Below are positions 43,323 to 52,662 of a stretch of 64,000 nucleotides of DNA, piece after piece. Source of the stretch: Bacillota bacterium. Lineage in GTDB: Bacteria; Bacillota_A; Clostridia; Lachnospirales; Lachnospiraceae. A program made the position numbers and the translations under genes. The notes under the pieces are model-generated. The model ran no database searches. It worked only from the letters and a program-made list of their open reading frames with translations, and had not been told where the DNA came from. Where the stretch lies: positions 124,001 through 188,000 of the forward strand of contig JAEYMU010000014.1 in NCBI GenBank assembly GCA_023407175.1. The letters are read 5' to 3'. The stretch's first letter is position 1. Every line of letters starts with the position of its first letter.

Positions 43323-44459
43323 ATGAGGAGCTTGAAAAAATTTGTGTGTTTATTAATGGTGATGATAATGGCTGCTTTCATGACAGCCTGCGCGGTAAAA
43401 TCAACCTCTGGGGATGATACGGAGGATACCTCTTTGGATGTTACGGAAGCAGCCGGAGAGGAAGCAGAGGCTCCGGCGTCTGTTGAAAAGGGTACCGAAG
43501 GGACAATCACGGTATATACGGCCCTGGAGGATGATATTATTCAGACCTATCTTGAGTCCTTCCACGCAAAGTATCCGAATATTGAGGTGGAAATCGTTCG
43601 TGACGCAACCGGTACAATCATTGCAAAGGCTATTGCGGAAAAGGATAATCCGGTGGCAGATGTTGTATGGGGGACTTCAGCCTCAGTGCTGCTGCAATTG
43701 GATAACTATGAGCTGATTAAGGAATATACGCCTGAAGGCTCCGATAAAATCTTAGAAAATTTCAAGGACAGTGATGCGGATGGTGACGGCGAATTATCCT
43801 GGACGGGCATTGATGTATATGAGTCGGCATTTCTGGTCAATGTAGCGGAATGTGAAGCAGCAGGGGTTGAAATACCGGCCTCCTTTGAGGATCTATTGAA
43901 AGAGCAGTATAAGGGGCTGATTGTAATGCCAGACCCCACCTCCTCCGGAACCGGACTGCTTACAGTGAACGGTATCCTGCAATCCAAGGGTGAGGAAGCA
44001 GGCTGGGATTACCTCACAAAGCTGAATGAGAACATCTCCCTCTATACAACCTCCGGTTCTAAACCTGCGAAAATGGCAGCGGCTGGTGAGTGTGCCATCG
44101 GTATTTCCTTTGGCTACCGCTGCGCAACCCTGTATCAGGAGAACGGAGATGCCGTTAAGGTTGTATTTCCCTCGGAGGGCTCCGGCTGGGATGTGGAAGC
44201 AAACTGTTTGATTAATAAGAGTGAAATCAATCCCTGTGCTTACACCTTTCTTGACTGGGCGATCTCCGATGAGGCAATGCAGGCATATTCCACAGAGTAT
44301 CCGATTACAGGCATCGGTGTGATTAATGATATTCCTGAGGGCTACAGTGAGGACCCCATGAAGAATTTGGTGAATATGGATCTAGTGAAGGCTGCGAATG
44401 AAAGGGATAGCATACTGGAGAAATTTACTCCGTTCCTGGCAGGAAAGCAGGGAGAATAA
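43323..44459 (+). CDS. ABC importer substrate-binding lipoprotein, 2-aminoethylphosphonate type
   Basis: 378 residues. Lipoprotein signal with lipobox MTAC and Cys23, then an acidic Thr/Glu-rich linker. The binding-protein domain starts GTITVYTALEDDIIQTYLESFHAKYPNI, the pattern of the Fe3+/phosphonate (type 2 periplasmic) family. It captures ligand outside and delivers it to the fused permease. Ligand assigned from operon context with phnW. AGAAAGAAGG lies upstream of the start. Confidence 0.87.
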   Translation: MRSLKKFVCLLMVMIMAAFMTACAVKSTSGDDTEDTSLDVTEAAGEEAEAPASVEKGTEGTITVYTALEDDIIQTYLESFHAKYPNIEVEIVRDATGTIIAKAIAEKDNPVADVVWGTSASVLLQLDNYELIKEYTPEGSDKILENFKDSDADGDGELSWTGIDVYESAFLVNVAECEAAGVEIPASFEDLLKEQYKGLIVMPDPTSSGTGLLTVNGILQSKGEEAGWDYLTKLNENISLYTTSGSKPAKMAAAGECAIGISFGYRCATLYQENGDAVKVVFPSEGSGWDVEANCLINKSEINPCAYTFLDWAISDEAMQAYSTEYPITGIGVINDIPEGYSEDPMKNLVNMDLVKAANERDSILEKFTPFLAGKQGE

Positions 44460-44489
44460 TTGACTATGCAATGAACAAAATAATAGTAG

Positions 44490-44536
44490 ATACAAGCTCC
44501 CGGATTATGGTCAGAAATCCGGGGGCTTGTATTTTT
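44490..44536 (+). terminator. Terminator of the phosphonate importer operon
   Basis: ATACAAGCTCCCGGATT / AATCCGGGGGCTTGTAT hairpin followed by TTTTT. Confidence 0.85.
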
Positions 44537-44658
44537 GCCAGGTTATACTTGTCAGACTGTATTTCAGATGTTATTCTAATTATAATCAAGAAATATATGG
44601 TAAATAAAAGCATATGATTAAGAAATCTTTATAACAAATAAATCAGGGGAGATGCTTT

Positions 44659-45564
44659 ATGAAGAAATTAACCACATATGCAAGAAATTTTGAATATGAA
44701 CTTCCAATGCAATGCTATGAAGGTCATTCCTTGGACAATACGGAAGCGTTGGATTTCAGATTCAGTATTGTTTTAATTGAAAAGGGCTCCGGCTTTTTAT
44801 CCATTGATGGGAAAAGCCTTTTTTATATGGCCCCCTGCGTGTTATGTATCAATGAAAAGGAACATATTATAATCGATGAAAATGAGGAACTGGAACTGAA
44901 GGTTTTTTATTTTCATCCTCATATTATTAACAGCTCACTGGATTTTGTAACCATCAGGGAACTGCCGGAAAATTGTTCCCTTACTCTGTTTCAGGACAGC
45001 TACTGGAAGAAATTTTTCATATACCGGGATGCAAATTTCTTTGGGAAGATATCCGTTGGTCCGTTGACGGCAAAAAGACTGTCACTGTTTCTATCAAAAA
45101 TCAATCGTGAGATAACGGAGCAATGCAGGGATAGCTGGCCTTGCCGGAGCCGCTCCTTCCTTATGGAAATTCTCTTTACCCTGGACAATGTTTCGATTGA
45201 AGAAATATCTCTTGAAGAGCCTCTTCTTTGCCAGGTAAAGGAGGAATTTTGTCCCGTTCTTTTATATATTTACAATAACTATGAGCAGAAGCTTACCGTA
45301 GATGACATCTCTAAAAAATTTAGTATAAACCGGACCAGCCTGTCAAAAATGTTTCAGGACAATGTCAATGAATCCTTCATTACATATTTAAATAAGCTTA
45401 GGGTTTTCATAGCCTCACAGCTTTTAAGGGATACCACGCTGCCCATTTCTGAAATTATGTTCCGGGTCGGAATGAATGATCCGGCCCATTTTTTGAGAAC
45501 CTTTAAACGCTATATGAATTTATCGCCATCGGATTACCGGAAAAAATATTGCTGGATGCTGTAA
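44659..45564 (+). CDS. AraC family transcriptional regulator
   Basis: 301 residues. The N-terminal cupin-like sensing region contains FRFSIVLIEKGSGFLSIDGKSLFYMAPCVLCINEKE. The C-terminal double helix-turn-helix reads LTVDDISKKFSINRTSLSKMFQ..ISEIMFRVGMNDPAHFLRTFKRYMNLSPSDYRKKY. The target is not known; the lipoprotein gene 110 bp downstream is the nearest candidate. Strong GGGGAGATGC site before the start. Confidence 0.88.
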   Translation: MKKLTTYARNFEYELPMQCYEGHSLDNTEALDFRFSIVLIEKGSGFLSIDGKSLFYMAPCVLCINEKEHIIIDENEELELKVFYFHPHIINSSLDFVTIRELPENCSLTLFQDSYWKKFFIYRDANFFGKISVGPLTAKRLSLFLSKINREITEQCRDSWPCRSRSFLMEILFTLDNVSIEEISLEEPLLCQVKEEFCPVLLYIYNNYEQKLTVDDISKKFSINRTSLSKMFQDNVNESFITYLNKLRVFIASQLLRDTTLPISEIMFRVGMNDPAHFLRTFKRYMNLSPSDYRKKYCWML

Positions 45565-45673
45565 TGAGTTTTGATAATTGACATACGGATGCTTATGATT
45601 CACAATTCCCTCCCTATCCTTTCTTTGTTAATTTATTAAAGAACGATTGAAAGGAAATATAAGGAGGAGAAAA

Positions 45674-46651
45674 ATGAAAAGAAAGCAATTGGCAATTTTC
45701 GCGGCGGCTCTGTGCCTGTGTATCGGTATCACAGGCTGCAAAGGTAATACCGAAGAGCAGACCGGGACGGACAACATAACTGTGAAAGCAAGTGAAGCTC
45801 CCACAGAGGATGGCATTGCTACCGAAGCTCCCACGGAGGAGGCTGCACAGTGTACTACCGGGTGGCAGGTAGTAAATAGTACGGCCTTTGAACATAAGGC
45901 TAATAAGATCGCATTTTATAATATGGATTTCGGCATTACGGTGGGGTATGCAGGGGAAATACATTATACCGGAGATCAAGGCAAAACATGGCCACAGGCG
46001 CAAAATGAAACGGCCTGCTTATTTGGTATCGATATTATAGATGAAAATGTGGCCTTCGCCTGCGGGAATGCAAAGAATGTAACAAAAACAACCGATGGGG
46101 GAAAAACCTGGAACAGAGTAACTGATTTTGGCGGTACCAGTCCCAATCAGTGCCAGATGCTAAGCTTCTTTGATGAAAACACAGGATTTATTGCAAGTCA
46201 AACTCAGCTTGCGTATACAAATGATAGCGGGAATACCTGGACAGAGCTGACCGCTCCGGCAAAGATTATGGCAATTCAACTCACAAGTGCCACACAAGGC
46301 TACCTTATAGGTATGGATAGAAAGCTATATGTTACTGCTGACGCCGGTGCTACCTGGGAGACCCGGGAGCTCGACATCGAAGGCTTTGAAAATAGTCTTT
46401 CGGCTTCTACGTCATGCGCATTTTCCATTGCGGAGGACGGCGGCGGAATCCTCTTTTATCTGGAAAAGGGCGGCATCCTGAAATGCTTTGAAACCAAGGA
46501 TATTTCCTCGGAATGGACGAAAACGGCAGAGCTTAGTGTCAAGGAAGAAATTGAAGGTTCAATCTTCTTATATCTGTCAAAGGATGGGAAGTATCTGACA
46601 CTCCAGGGCATTAATTGCAACGCCGCGGCAGTTGTATCCTACGTCGATTAG
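45674..46651 (+). CDS. Lipoprotein with YCF48/BNR-type beta-propeller repeats
   Basis: 325 residues from the ATG at 45674, which has AAGGAGGAGAAAA upstream. Lipobox ITGC at about 18-21, then a linker with a duplicated EAPTE unit. The main domain has repeated blocks: TGDQGKTWPQA, TTDGGKTWNRV, TNDSGNTWTEL and TADAGATWETR. This is the Asp-box pattern of BNR/YCF48-like propellers found in sialidases and assembly factors. No catalytic residues of sialidases are evident, so a binding role at the cell surface is more likely. Confidence 0.78.
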   Translation: MKRKQLAIFAAALCLCIGITGCKGNTEEQTGTDNITVKASEAPTEDGIATEAPTEEAAQCTTGWQVVNSTAFEHKANKIAFYNMDFGITVGYAGEIHYTGDQGKTWPQAQNETACLFGIDIIDENVAFACGNAKNVTKTTDGGKTWNRVTDFGGTSPNQCQMLSFFDENTGFIASQTQLAYTNDSGNTWTELTAPAKIMAIQLTSATQGYLIGMDRKLYVTADAGATWETRELDIEGFENSLSASTSCAFSIAEDGGGILFYLEKGGILKCFETKDISSEWTKTAELSVKEEIEGSIFLYLSKDGKYLTLQGINCNAAAVVSYVD

Positions 46652-46772
46652 ATCAGCGCTTCCCTAAAGTCAAAATTTATGAAGCATACCGGATTTTGCA
46701 GTAAAGCTTGTCTGAGGGGAACCGGCTTTACTAATGCTGATATCTTTGGTTTGCCTTTCTCAATTTTGCCTG

Positions 46773-46815
46773 ACAGGCCCTCTATGAAATTTACTTTTCA
46801 TAGAAGGCCTGTTTT
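46773..46815. terminator. Terminator between the convergent lipoprotein genes
   Basis: ACAGGCC(C)TCTATGAAA / TTTCATAGA(AG)GCCTGT followed by TTTTG on the plus strand. A second possible stem, AGTAAAGC/GCTTTACT, lies upstream of it. Confidence 0.7.
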
Positions 46816-46825
46816 GTGGTAATTT

Positions 46826-47629
46826 TTAATTTAAATCAACTCTAATAAGGCTATTTAATATTTTAATCGTTTCTTCATAATCAGAGCTATGCGTTATATA
46901 TTCAAATTGGTATCCATCTTTTTCCCAATAATAATAGAAGGTTAATCTATTCCCTTCCACAATTTCTATCTGACCGGCCTCTGCTACCAACTTGTCCGTA
47001 TTCATCCAAGCAGAAGCTAAATCCTTTAAATAATCTGGAAAATCGGGGGCTTCATAGGAGCCTACCAAAAGCATAAACTTCCAGCCGCGCTCCTCCCACC
47101 ATGCCCGAAAAGGCCTTTCATATACTGTTATTCCCGGAATGAGTTCATACTTGTTTGCATCCTCTGGAATATCATAGGAACGCTTACCCAGGGTATCGCC
47201 TTTCTTTTCATTTATTGACCCAATATACGTAGCCTCACTAACAGGACCATTTTTCTCTAAAAGATCTTCTTCATCATTGAACTTTACGGTTGTTGTAGTC
47301 GTATAAACATTAATGTAATAAGAGTCAGAATCTCCCGATGCTTCAAAATAGTAATGGTGCATACGATCTTGTTGCTTTAAAGGTCTCCATGCCTTAGGTA
47401 AATAAACCGGAATCGTTGTTGTGCTCTTCAGCCATTGGATTAAATCATTATTAAATTCCAAAGCTTCGGCAGGTATTTGTGTGGGAGTGATTGTCGGAGC
47501 AGCTGTTTCTACATGTGGAGTGGTTAAAAAAGTATCCATGCCTTCTCCTGCTGGTACCCTTTTTTCACAGCCTGTATTAAAAATACAACTTAGAAAAATT
47601 ATTATAATAATAAAATGTTTTTTGTACAT
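46826..47629 (-). CDS. Lipoprotein of unknown function
   Basis: 267 residues. The N-terminus MYKKHFIIIIIFLSCIFNTGCEK is a clear lipoprotein signal (lipobox NTGC). A Thr/Pro-rich spacer follows, then a ~210-residue domain with YLPKAWRPLKQQDRMHHYYFEASG and WEERGWKFMLLVGSYEAPDFP. I do not recognise a family. AT-rich relative to the surrounding genes. It stands alone. Confidence 0.75.
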   Translation of the reverse strand: MYKKHFIIIIIFLSCIFNTGCEKRVPAGEGMDTFLTTPHVETAAPTITPTQIPAEALEFNNDLIQWLKSTTTIPVYLPKAWRPLKQQDRMHHYYFEASGDSDSYYINVYTTTTTVKFNDEEDLLEKNGPVSEATYIGSINEKKGDTLGKRSYDIPEDANKYELIPGITVYERPFRAWWEERGWKFMLLVGSYEAPDFPDYLKDLASAWMNTDKLVAEAGQIEIVEGNRLTFYYYWEKDGYQFEYITHSSDYEETIKILNSLIRVDLN

Positions 47630-47835
47630 ATATAATTTGTCAACCCCTTAATGGAAGATTTGGGTTCTTAGCTACAAAGTCAATCACTTCTTTGATGAAA
47701 AAACTGCGGGGAATAAACTATATACCGGTCTACTCGGTGGTCATTCCCATTAAGATATTTTCAAAATCATATAAAATTATAGATGACAATGTTATAAATA
47801 TCAAGTACAGCCGGTCATTCATATCATTATATCTG

Positions 47836-48813
47836 CTATAGTATCAAAGACTGATTATATTGTTTACGCCATTCAACGGGGGTTACACCGGCACATTTTA
47901 CAAACGCCTGACTGAACCCTCTTGTGCTTTTATACCCAACCCGCTCTGCGATCTGTTCAAGAGTTAAATCTTTTTTCATGAGCTCAATTGCCCGTTCTGT
48001 CCTTAGCTGACGCAGATACTCATAAATGGTTGTGTTGAAAATTTTCTTAAAACCAGCCTTCAGCTTGAATTCGTTCAAGGTAACTCTGCGTGCAAGTGTG
48101 GCGATGGAAGGCGGAGCAACGAGGCTGTCTTCTAAAATAGCGGGAATGCTGCGAATCTGTCGGATATCGAAAAGACTGAGGGAAATGCCGGATTCTTCTC
48201 GTTCTATATCGCACAGCGCATTCAGACGGGCGGCAATATCGTAAATGCGGCTTTTCATAAACAGAGACTTTGCTTTTCCCTGATATGGGTAGTGAAGCAT
48301 TTCCGCAAGAACTGGGTACAGCTCATGCATGAAGGTTTGTTCGTCAAAAGTTTGGATGGTTTTTAGCAGGTCAAAATATTCTTCCGGATTATTTATGCCT
48401 AAATAATCGAAAAAGAAATCCTGAAACAGCAGGACATTTACCGCGTGAATAGGCTTATTGGCCCGGCATATGCCGTATACCTTGTCACCCGACGGAAGTG
48501 AACGGGTGCTTCTCCAGTCCTGAAGTTCAGGGGAAGAAGCACTCTTTTCGTGCTTGCGGGTTGATTCCGTTTCTATATAAGAAAATCCGACATAGGTATT
48601 TTCATCCTGTGTATAGGTCATGTCAATATCCAGAGAGGTCTGGGCATGTGTAATCCAAACCTGGCATTGCTCTTCCAAATGAAACAGCTCAAAATAGCCG
48701 TTTCCCATGGAGAGCGGCAGTGTGTAACGGACAACATCTGATTCAACAGACTTTTCAAGGCAAAAATTCTGCTCCATATAATTAATAAAATGGTTGATAC
48801 CATGGATTTTCAA
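47836..48813 (-). CDS. AraC family regulator (PchR/YbtA-like arrangement)
   Basis: 325 residues. The C-terminal double helix-turn-helix is SIATLARRVTLNEFKLKAGFKKIFNTTIYEYLRQLRTERAIEL..LTLEQIAERVGYKSTRGFSQAF. The long N-terminal sensing part is of the type seen in PchR/YbtA regulators of siderophore genes. It is divergent from a pair of ABC half-transporters, with ~190 bp between, holding two direct repeats suited to AraC binding. Iron- or siderophore-related control is an inference from this arrangement. Confidence 0.85.
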   Translation of the reverse strand: MKIHGINHFINYMEQNFCLEKSVESDVVRYTLPLSMGNGYFELFHLEEQCQVWITHAQTSLDIDMTYTQDENTYVGFSYIETESTRKHEKSASSPELQDWRSTRSLPSGDKVYGICRANKPIHAVNVLLFQDFFFDYLGINNPEEYFDLLKTIQTFDEQTFMHELYPVLAEMLHYPYQGKAKSLFMKSRIYDIAARLNALCDIEREESGISLSLFDIRQIRSIPAILEDSLVAPPSIATLARRVTLNEFKLKAGFKKIFNTTIYEYLRQLRTERAIELMKKDLTLEQIAERVGYKSTRGFSQAFVKCAGVTPVEWRKQYNQSLIL

Positions 48814-48842
48814 AAAATCACCTCAATTTCTATAGAAGAGTG

Positions 48843-48881
48843 ACCAAAAGGGAGTCTTTTATGAACCAAAAGGAGCCTTTG
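48843..48881. promoter_or_regulatory. Direct repeats, probable AraC-type binding sites
   Basis: ACCAAAAGGGAGTCTTTT at 48843-48860 and ACCAAAAGGAGCCTTTG at 48865-48881, 22 bp start to start (two helical turns). They lie between the AraC gene and the ABC transporter promoter, in the usual place for activator sites. Confidence 0.6.
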
Positions 48882-48892
48882 CTGTTTATGTA

Positions 48893-48946
48893 TTGTTGCA
48901 GGGATCATTCTCTTTTATACTGATGTTCAGTTAGTGAAATCTAACT
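48893..48946 (+). promoter_or_regulatory. Promoter and palindromic site upstream of the ABC half-transporters
   Basis: TTGTTG (48893-48898) and TATACT (48916-48921) are 17 bp apart. The palindrome AGTTAG-TGAAAT-CTAACT (48929-48946) covers the likely transcription start. Such GTTAG..CTAAC boxes resemble sites of metal-dependent DtxR/IdeR-like repressors, which would fit an iron link; this is a resemblance only. Confidence 0.5.
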
Positions 48947-49000
48947 ATATTTATTATAAAGGAGTTCACCGAATAATTCAATCTTTATAGGAGGTAAAAA

Positions 49001-50791
49001 ATGTCTGCTTTAAAAAAAGAAGATGGCAATATTCGCTGGTTATTGCAGCTGGCTCAAAAAAAGAAAGTACACCTGCTTCTGGCCTGCCTGCTTTCCGTAT
49101 TCAGTGCAGTGCTATCCTTTGGACCTTACGTCTGTGTATATTTTATTCTCAGGGTGATCTTAAAAAACACCGAAAACCTTGAGGGAATATCCTTTGGCGT
49201 TGTTGGCCTTTATGCGTGGATTGCAGTGGGAGCGGTTCTTCTTGGGCTTTTGTGTTCCTTTCTGTCGTCAGCTTTTTCACACGGGGCCGCTTATAAAATC
49301 CTGTTTGAGCTGCGAATGAAATTCGCGGAGCATATTTCTGAGCTGCCCATGGGATTTCATACCAGCAATTCCACGGGGAAGCTTCGAAAGCTTATGGACG
49401 AAAACGTTGAGAAAATTGAGCTTTTTATCGCCCATCAGCTTCCGGACGCAGTTGGGTCTTTAGCTTCGCCCATCGTAATGCTGCTTGTATTATTTCTGTT
49501 TGACTGGAGGATGGGGCTTGCCTGCCTTGTCCCTATCGTTCTAAGCTTTATTGCGCAGGCAGGCAGCCTGACCAGTCCAAAATCAAAGGAGTTTATGGAA
49601 AGCTTTCAGGATTTACAGGATAAAATGAACAGCTCGGCTGTGGAGTATGTCCGGGGAATCTATGTGGTAAAGGCCTTCAATCAAACGGTATTTTCCTTCC
49701 GTAAATTCCACGATACCATACTGGCTTATAAAAACAGCGCCATCCGGTATACCCACTCGGTAAAGAATTCATACTGTGCGTTCCTTGTGCTGCTTAACTC
49801 TGTGTTTCTGTTTCTGCTTCCTGTAGGCATACTGATCGGCAGCCATACTCTGGATTACCAGGCGTTTGCCGTAGCGTTTTTGTTCTATTTGATTTTCAGT
49901 ATGGGCATTGCAGGGCCGGTATCAAAGCTGATGTATGTGTTTGTGCAGGGCTTCATGGTCTCGTCAAGCATCAAGCGAGTGCGGAGTGTATTTGACACGC
50001 CAGTACTCAGTGCTTCCGCGAAAAGGGAAAAACCGCAGGGAAACCGTATTTCCTTTGAGCATGTTTTTTTCTCCTACAACAAAGACGATGAGCGTCGGAC
50101 GCTCCGCGACGTCAGCTTCACGGCGGAGGCCGGGCAGGTTACGGCGCTGGTTGGGCCCTCGGGCAGCGGGAAAAGCACGATTGCGCAGCTCATTCCCCGC
50201 TTTTGGGATATTGACAGCGGTAAAATATCTATTGGGGGGGCTAATATCACGGATATGGCCCTGGATGATTTAATGCAGTCGGTGAGCTTTGTGTTTCAGG
50301 ATGTCTTTCTTTTTAAAAAAAGCATTTTGGAAAACATCAAGCTCGGAAATGAAAGCGCTACCGACGAAGAAGCTATGGAAGCCGCGAAGGCGGCTATGTG
50401 TCACGATTTTATAAAGTGCCTGCCGGACGGATACCATTCTCTGCTGGGAAGTAAGGGCACTTATCTTTCCGGTGGGGAGCGTCAGCGGATTGTTATCGCA
50501 CGGGCGATTCTGAAAAATTCGCCTATTGTGATTTTAGATGAGGCCACCGCCTTTGCCGACCCGGAGAATGAACATAAGATTCAGCTTGCGCTGGAAAAGC
50601 TGATGAAGGAAAAGACTGTTATTGTGATAGCACATCGGCTGTCCACCATCAAAAATGCGGAGAAGATTATCGTTGTCGATGACGGACAGATTGTGGAACA
50701 GGGAACCCATGAAGAACTTATTCGATGTGGTGCAAAATATAAGCATATGTGGGATGTTTACGGCAAGGTGCTCACATGGAAGCTTGCGTAA
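49001..50791 (+). CDS. ABC half-transporter (membrane and ATPase domains fused), first of pair
   Basis: 596 residues: six membrane helices (residues ~20-320), then an ATPase with Walker A GPSGSGKST (385-393), LSGGERQR signature, IVILDEATAFADPE and H-loop IAHRLST. The type resembles YbtP/IrtA-like half-transporters, which import iron-siderophores despite having an exporter fold, and also drug or peptide exporters. GC content is visibly higher than in the flanking lipoprotein genes, hinting at transfer. Strong TAGGAGG site. Next gene 12 bp downstream. Confidence 0.85.
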   Translation: MSALKKEDGNIRWLLQLAQKKKVHLLLACLLSVFSAVLSFGPYVCVYFILRVILKNTENLEGISFGVVGLYAWIAVGAVLLGLLCSFLSSAFSHGAAYKILFELRMKFAEHISELPMGFHTSNSTGKLRKLMDENVEKIELFIAHQLPDAVGSLASPIVMLLVLFLFDWRMGLACLVPIVLSFIAQAGSLTSPKSKEFMESFQDLQDKMNSSAVEYVRGIYVVKAFNQTVFSFRKFHDTILAYKNSAIRYTHSVKNSYCAFLVLLNSVFLFLLPVGILIGSHTLDYQAFAVAFLFYLIFSMGIAGPVSKLMYVFVQGFMVSSSIKRVRSVFDTPVLSASAKREKPQGNRISFEHVFFSYNKDDERRTLRDVSFTAEAGQVTALVGPSGSGKSTIAQLIPRFWDIDSGKISIGGANITDMALDDLMQSVSFVFQDVFLFKKSILENIKLGNESATDEEAMEAAKAAMCHDFIKCLPDGYHSLLGSKGTYLSGGERQRIVIARAILKNSPIVILDEATAFADPENEHKIQLALEKLMKEKTVIVIAHRLSTIKNAEKIIVVDDGQIVEQGTHEELIRCGAKYKHMWDVYGKVLTWKLA

Positions 50792-50803
50792 GGAGGAAAT
50801 GAT

Positions 50804-52540
50804 ATGCTGAAAAAATTATTGATGCTTACGGATAAATCAGAGAAGGAGCTAAAGAGGTCGATTCTTTCTTCCTTTCTGGCCCAACTAAGTCTTTCCCTGC
50901 CGGTTATGATTTTGATAATGACCTTCATGGAAATTCTGCGCCCCTTTTGGGGAGAGAATGTGGAGTGGTGGAAGCTATGGATACTTGCCGCGTCCTCCGT
51001 TGCAGTTGTCGCACTGGCATTTGTGGCACACTGCTATGAGTATGGAAAAACCTATGTTACGGCCTATGAAGCCGCTGAGGAAAAGCGCACAGGCCTGGCC
51101 GAGCACTTGCGGAAGCTTCCTCTTTCCTATTTTAGTAAAAAAGATTTAACGGAAATCACCGTTAATATGATGAGTGATTGCGGTACAATTGAGCAGAGCT
51201 TTTCCTCCATCATTCCCGCGTTTGGCGGAACGCTGCTCAATCTGCTGTTGACCTGTGTGCTGCTGGCGGTTTTTGACTGGCGCATGGCACTGGCTATTTT
51301 TATCAGCGTTCCCGTTTCCTTTGGTTTTCTCCTGCTGTGTCGGAGGATGCACGACCGTATCGGGCGGGCACATCTGCAAAGCAAGCTGAATGCCTCGGAG
51401 CAAATGCAGGAATATCTGGAAGGCATCAAGGTCATCAAGGCCTTCGGGTTGGGGGGCGACAAATTTAAAAGCCTTGAAGATGCCTACCGGAGCTTAATGA
51501 AAATCAGTACAAAAACGGAAACCGTGAACGGAGCGCTGACCACCATGTCCATGATGATGCTTCGTTTCGGTATTCCGACTACGATTTTCGTGGGGCTCAG
51601 CCTCGTAACCGCCGGGAGTTTGGAACTGATCTATTTCCTTCTGTTTCTCATTTTTTCCACCCGAATTTACACAAGCCTCTCAACGCCGTTGGCCTTGTGG
51701 GGAGATCTGCTGTACGCACTGCTTTCTATCAAACGGCTTCATTCGGTCTATGGAGAAAAAACCATGACCGGAAGCAATTCGATCGTTTTAAAAAATTATT
51801 CCATTGATTTTGAACATGTCAGTTTCGGATATAAGGAGAAAACGGTGATTAAGGATGTTAGCTTCCACATCCCCCAGGGAAAGGTTACGGCGCTGGTGGG
51901 GCCTTCCGGCAGCGGGAAGAGCACCATTTCCAAGCTGATTGCCCGGTTTTGGGACGTAAACGGAGGGTGTATACGCGTTGGCGGTACAGACATACGGGAA
52001 ATTGATCCGGAGCGCCTGCTGACCTGGATTTCCTTTGTGTTTCAGGATGTTGTTTTGTTTAACGACACGATTTACAACAATATTGCCATAGGAAAGGCTG
52101 AGGCCACGCGGGAAGAAATTGAAGAAGCGGCCCGCCGCGCCAACTGCCATGAGTTTGTGGCCCGGCTGCCAGACGGCTACGATACCCTGATCGGTGAAAA
52201 CGGCAGTACCCTGTCGGGCGGTGAACGGCAGCGTATTTCCATTGCTCGGGCACTGCTCAAGGACGCTCCGATTATCCTGCTGGACGAGGCAACGGCTTCA
52301 CTTGATCCCGAAAACGAACTGGAAATTCAAGAAGCACTGTCTCAATTGATTCAGAATAAAACCGTGATTGTAATCGCCCACAGGCTTCGAACCATCGCAG
52401 GTGCGGACAGCATTGTGGTGCTGGAAAATGGACGGATTGCAGAGCAGGGTACGGGACCGGAGCTTTTAGCATCCAGCGGACTGTACGCCAGATTGTTTGG
52501 CATCCAGCAGGAGAATATCGGCTGGACCGTGGAGGCGTAA
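50804..52540 (+). CDS. ABC half-transporter, second of pair
   Basis: 578 residues with the same layout: membrane domain (about 15-300) and ATPase with Walker A GPSGSGKST (366-374), LSGGERQR, IILLDEATASLDPE and IAHRLRT. It should pair with the preceding protein as a heterodimer. Both keep the catalytic Glu after Walker B. The substrate is unknown; the AraC-controlled pair layout is shared with siderophore uptake systems (YbtPQ type). AAGGAGGAAATGAT lies before the start. Confidence 0.85.
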   Translation: MLKKLLMLTDKSEKELKRSILSSFLAQLSLSLPVMILIMTFMEILRPFWGENVEWWKLWILAASSVAVVALAFVAHCYEYGKTYVTAYEAAEEKRTGLAEHLRKLPLSYFSKKDLTEITVNMMSDCGTIEQSFSSIIPAFGGTLLNLLLTCVLLAVFDWRMALAIFISVPVSFGFLLLCRRMHDRIGRAHLQSKLNASEQMQEYLEGIKVIKAFGLGGDKFKSLEDAYRSLMKISTKTETVNGALTTMSMMMLRFGIPTTIFVGLSLVTAGSLELIYFLLFLIFSTRIYTSLSTPLALWGDLLYALLSIKRLHSVYGEKTMTGSNSIVLKNYSIDFEHVSFGYKEKTVIKDVSFHIPQGKVTALVGPSGSGKSTISKLIARFWDVNGGCIRVGGTDIREIDPERLLTWISFVFQDVVLFNDTIYNNIAIGKAEATREEIEEAARRANCHEFVARLPDGYDTLIGENGSTLSGGERQRISIARALLKDAPIILLDEATASLDPENELEIQEALSQLIQNKTVIVIAHRLRTIAGADSIVVLENGRIAEQGTGPELLASSGLYARLFGIQQENIGWTVEA

Positions 52541-52662
52541 TCAGCACCAGTATGAGATTTGCTTTTTCTGTGCCATACATAAAACATTTGATAAATTCCC
52601 CCGTCCGAACTATACTATACTTAAGGAACAGCCAGTCAACCATAGAAACCATGAGGTAGAGC

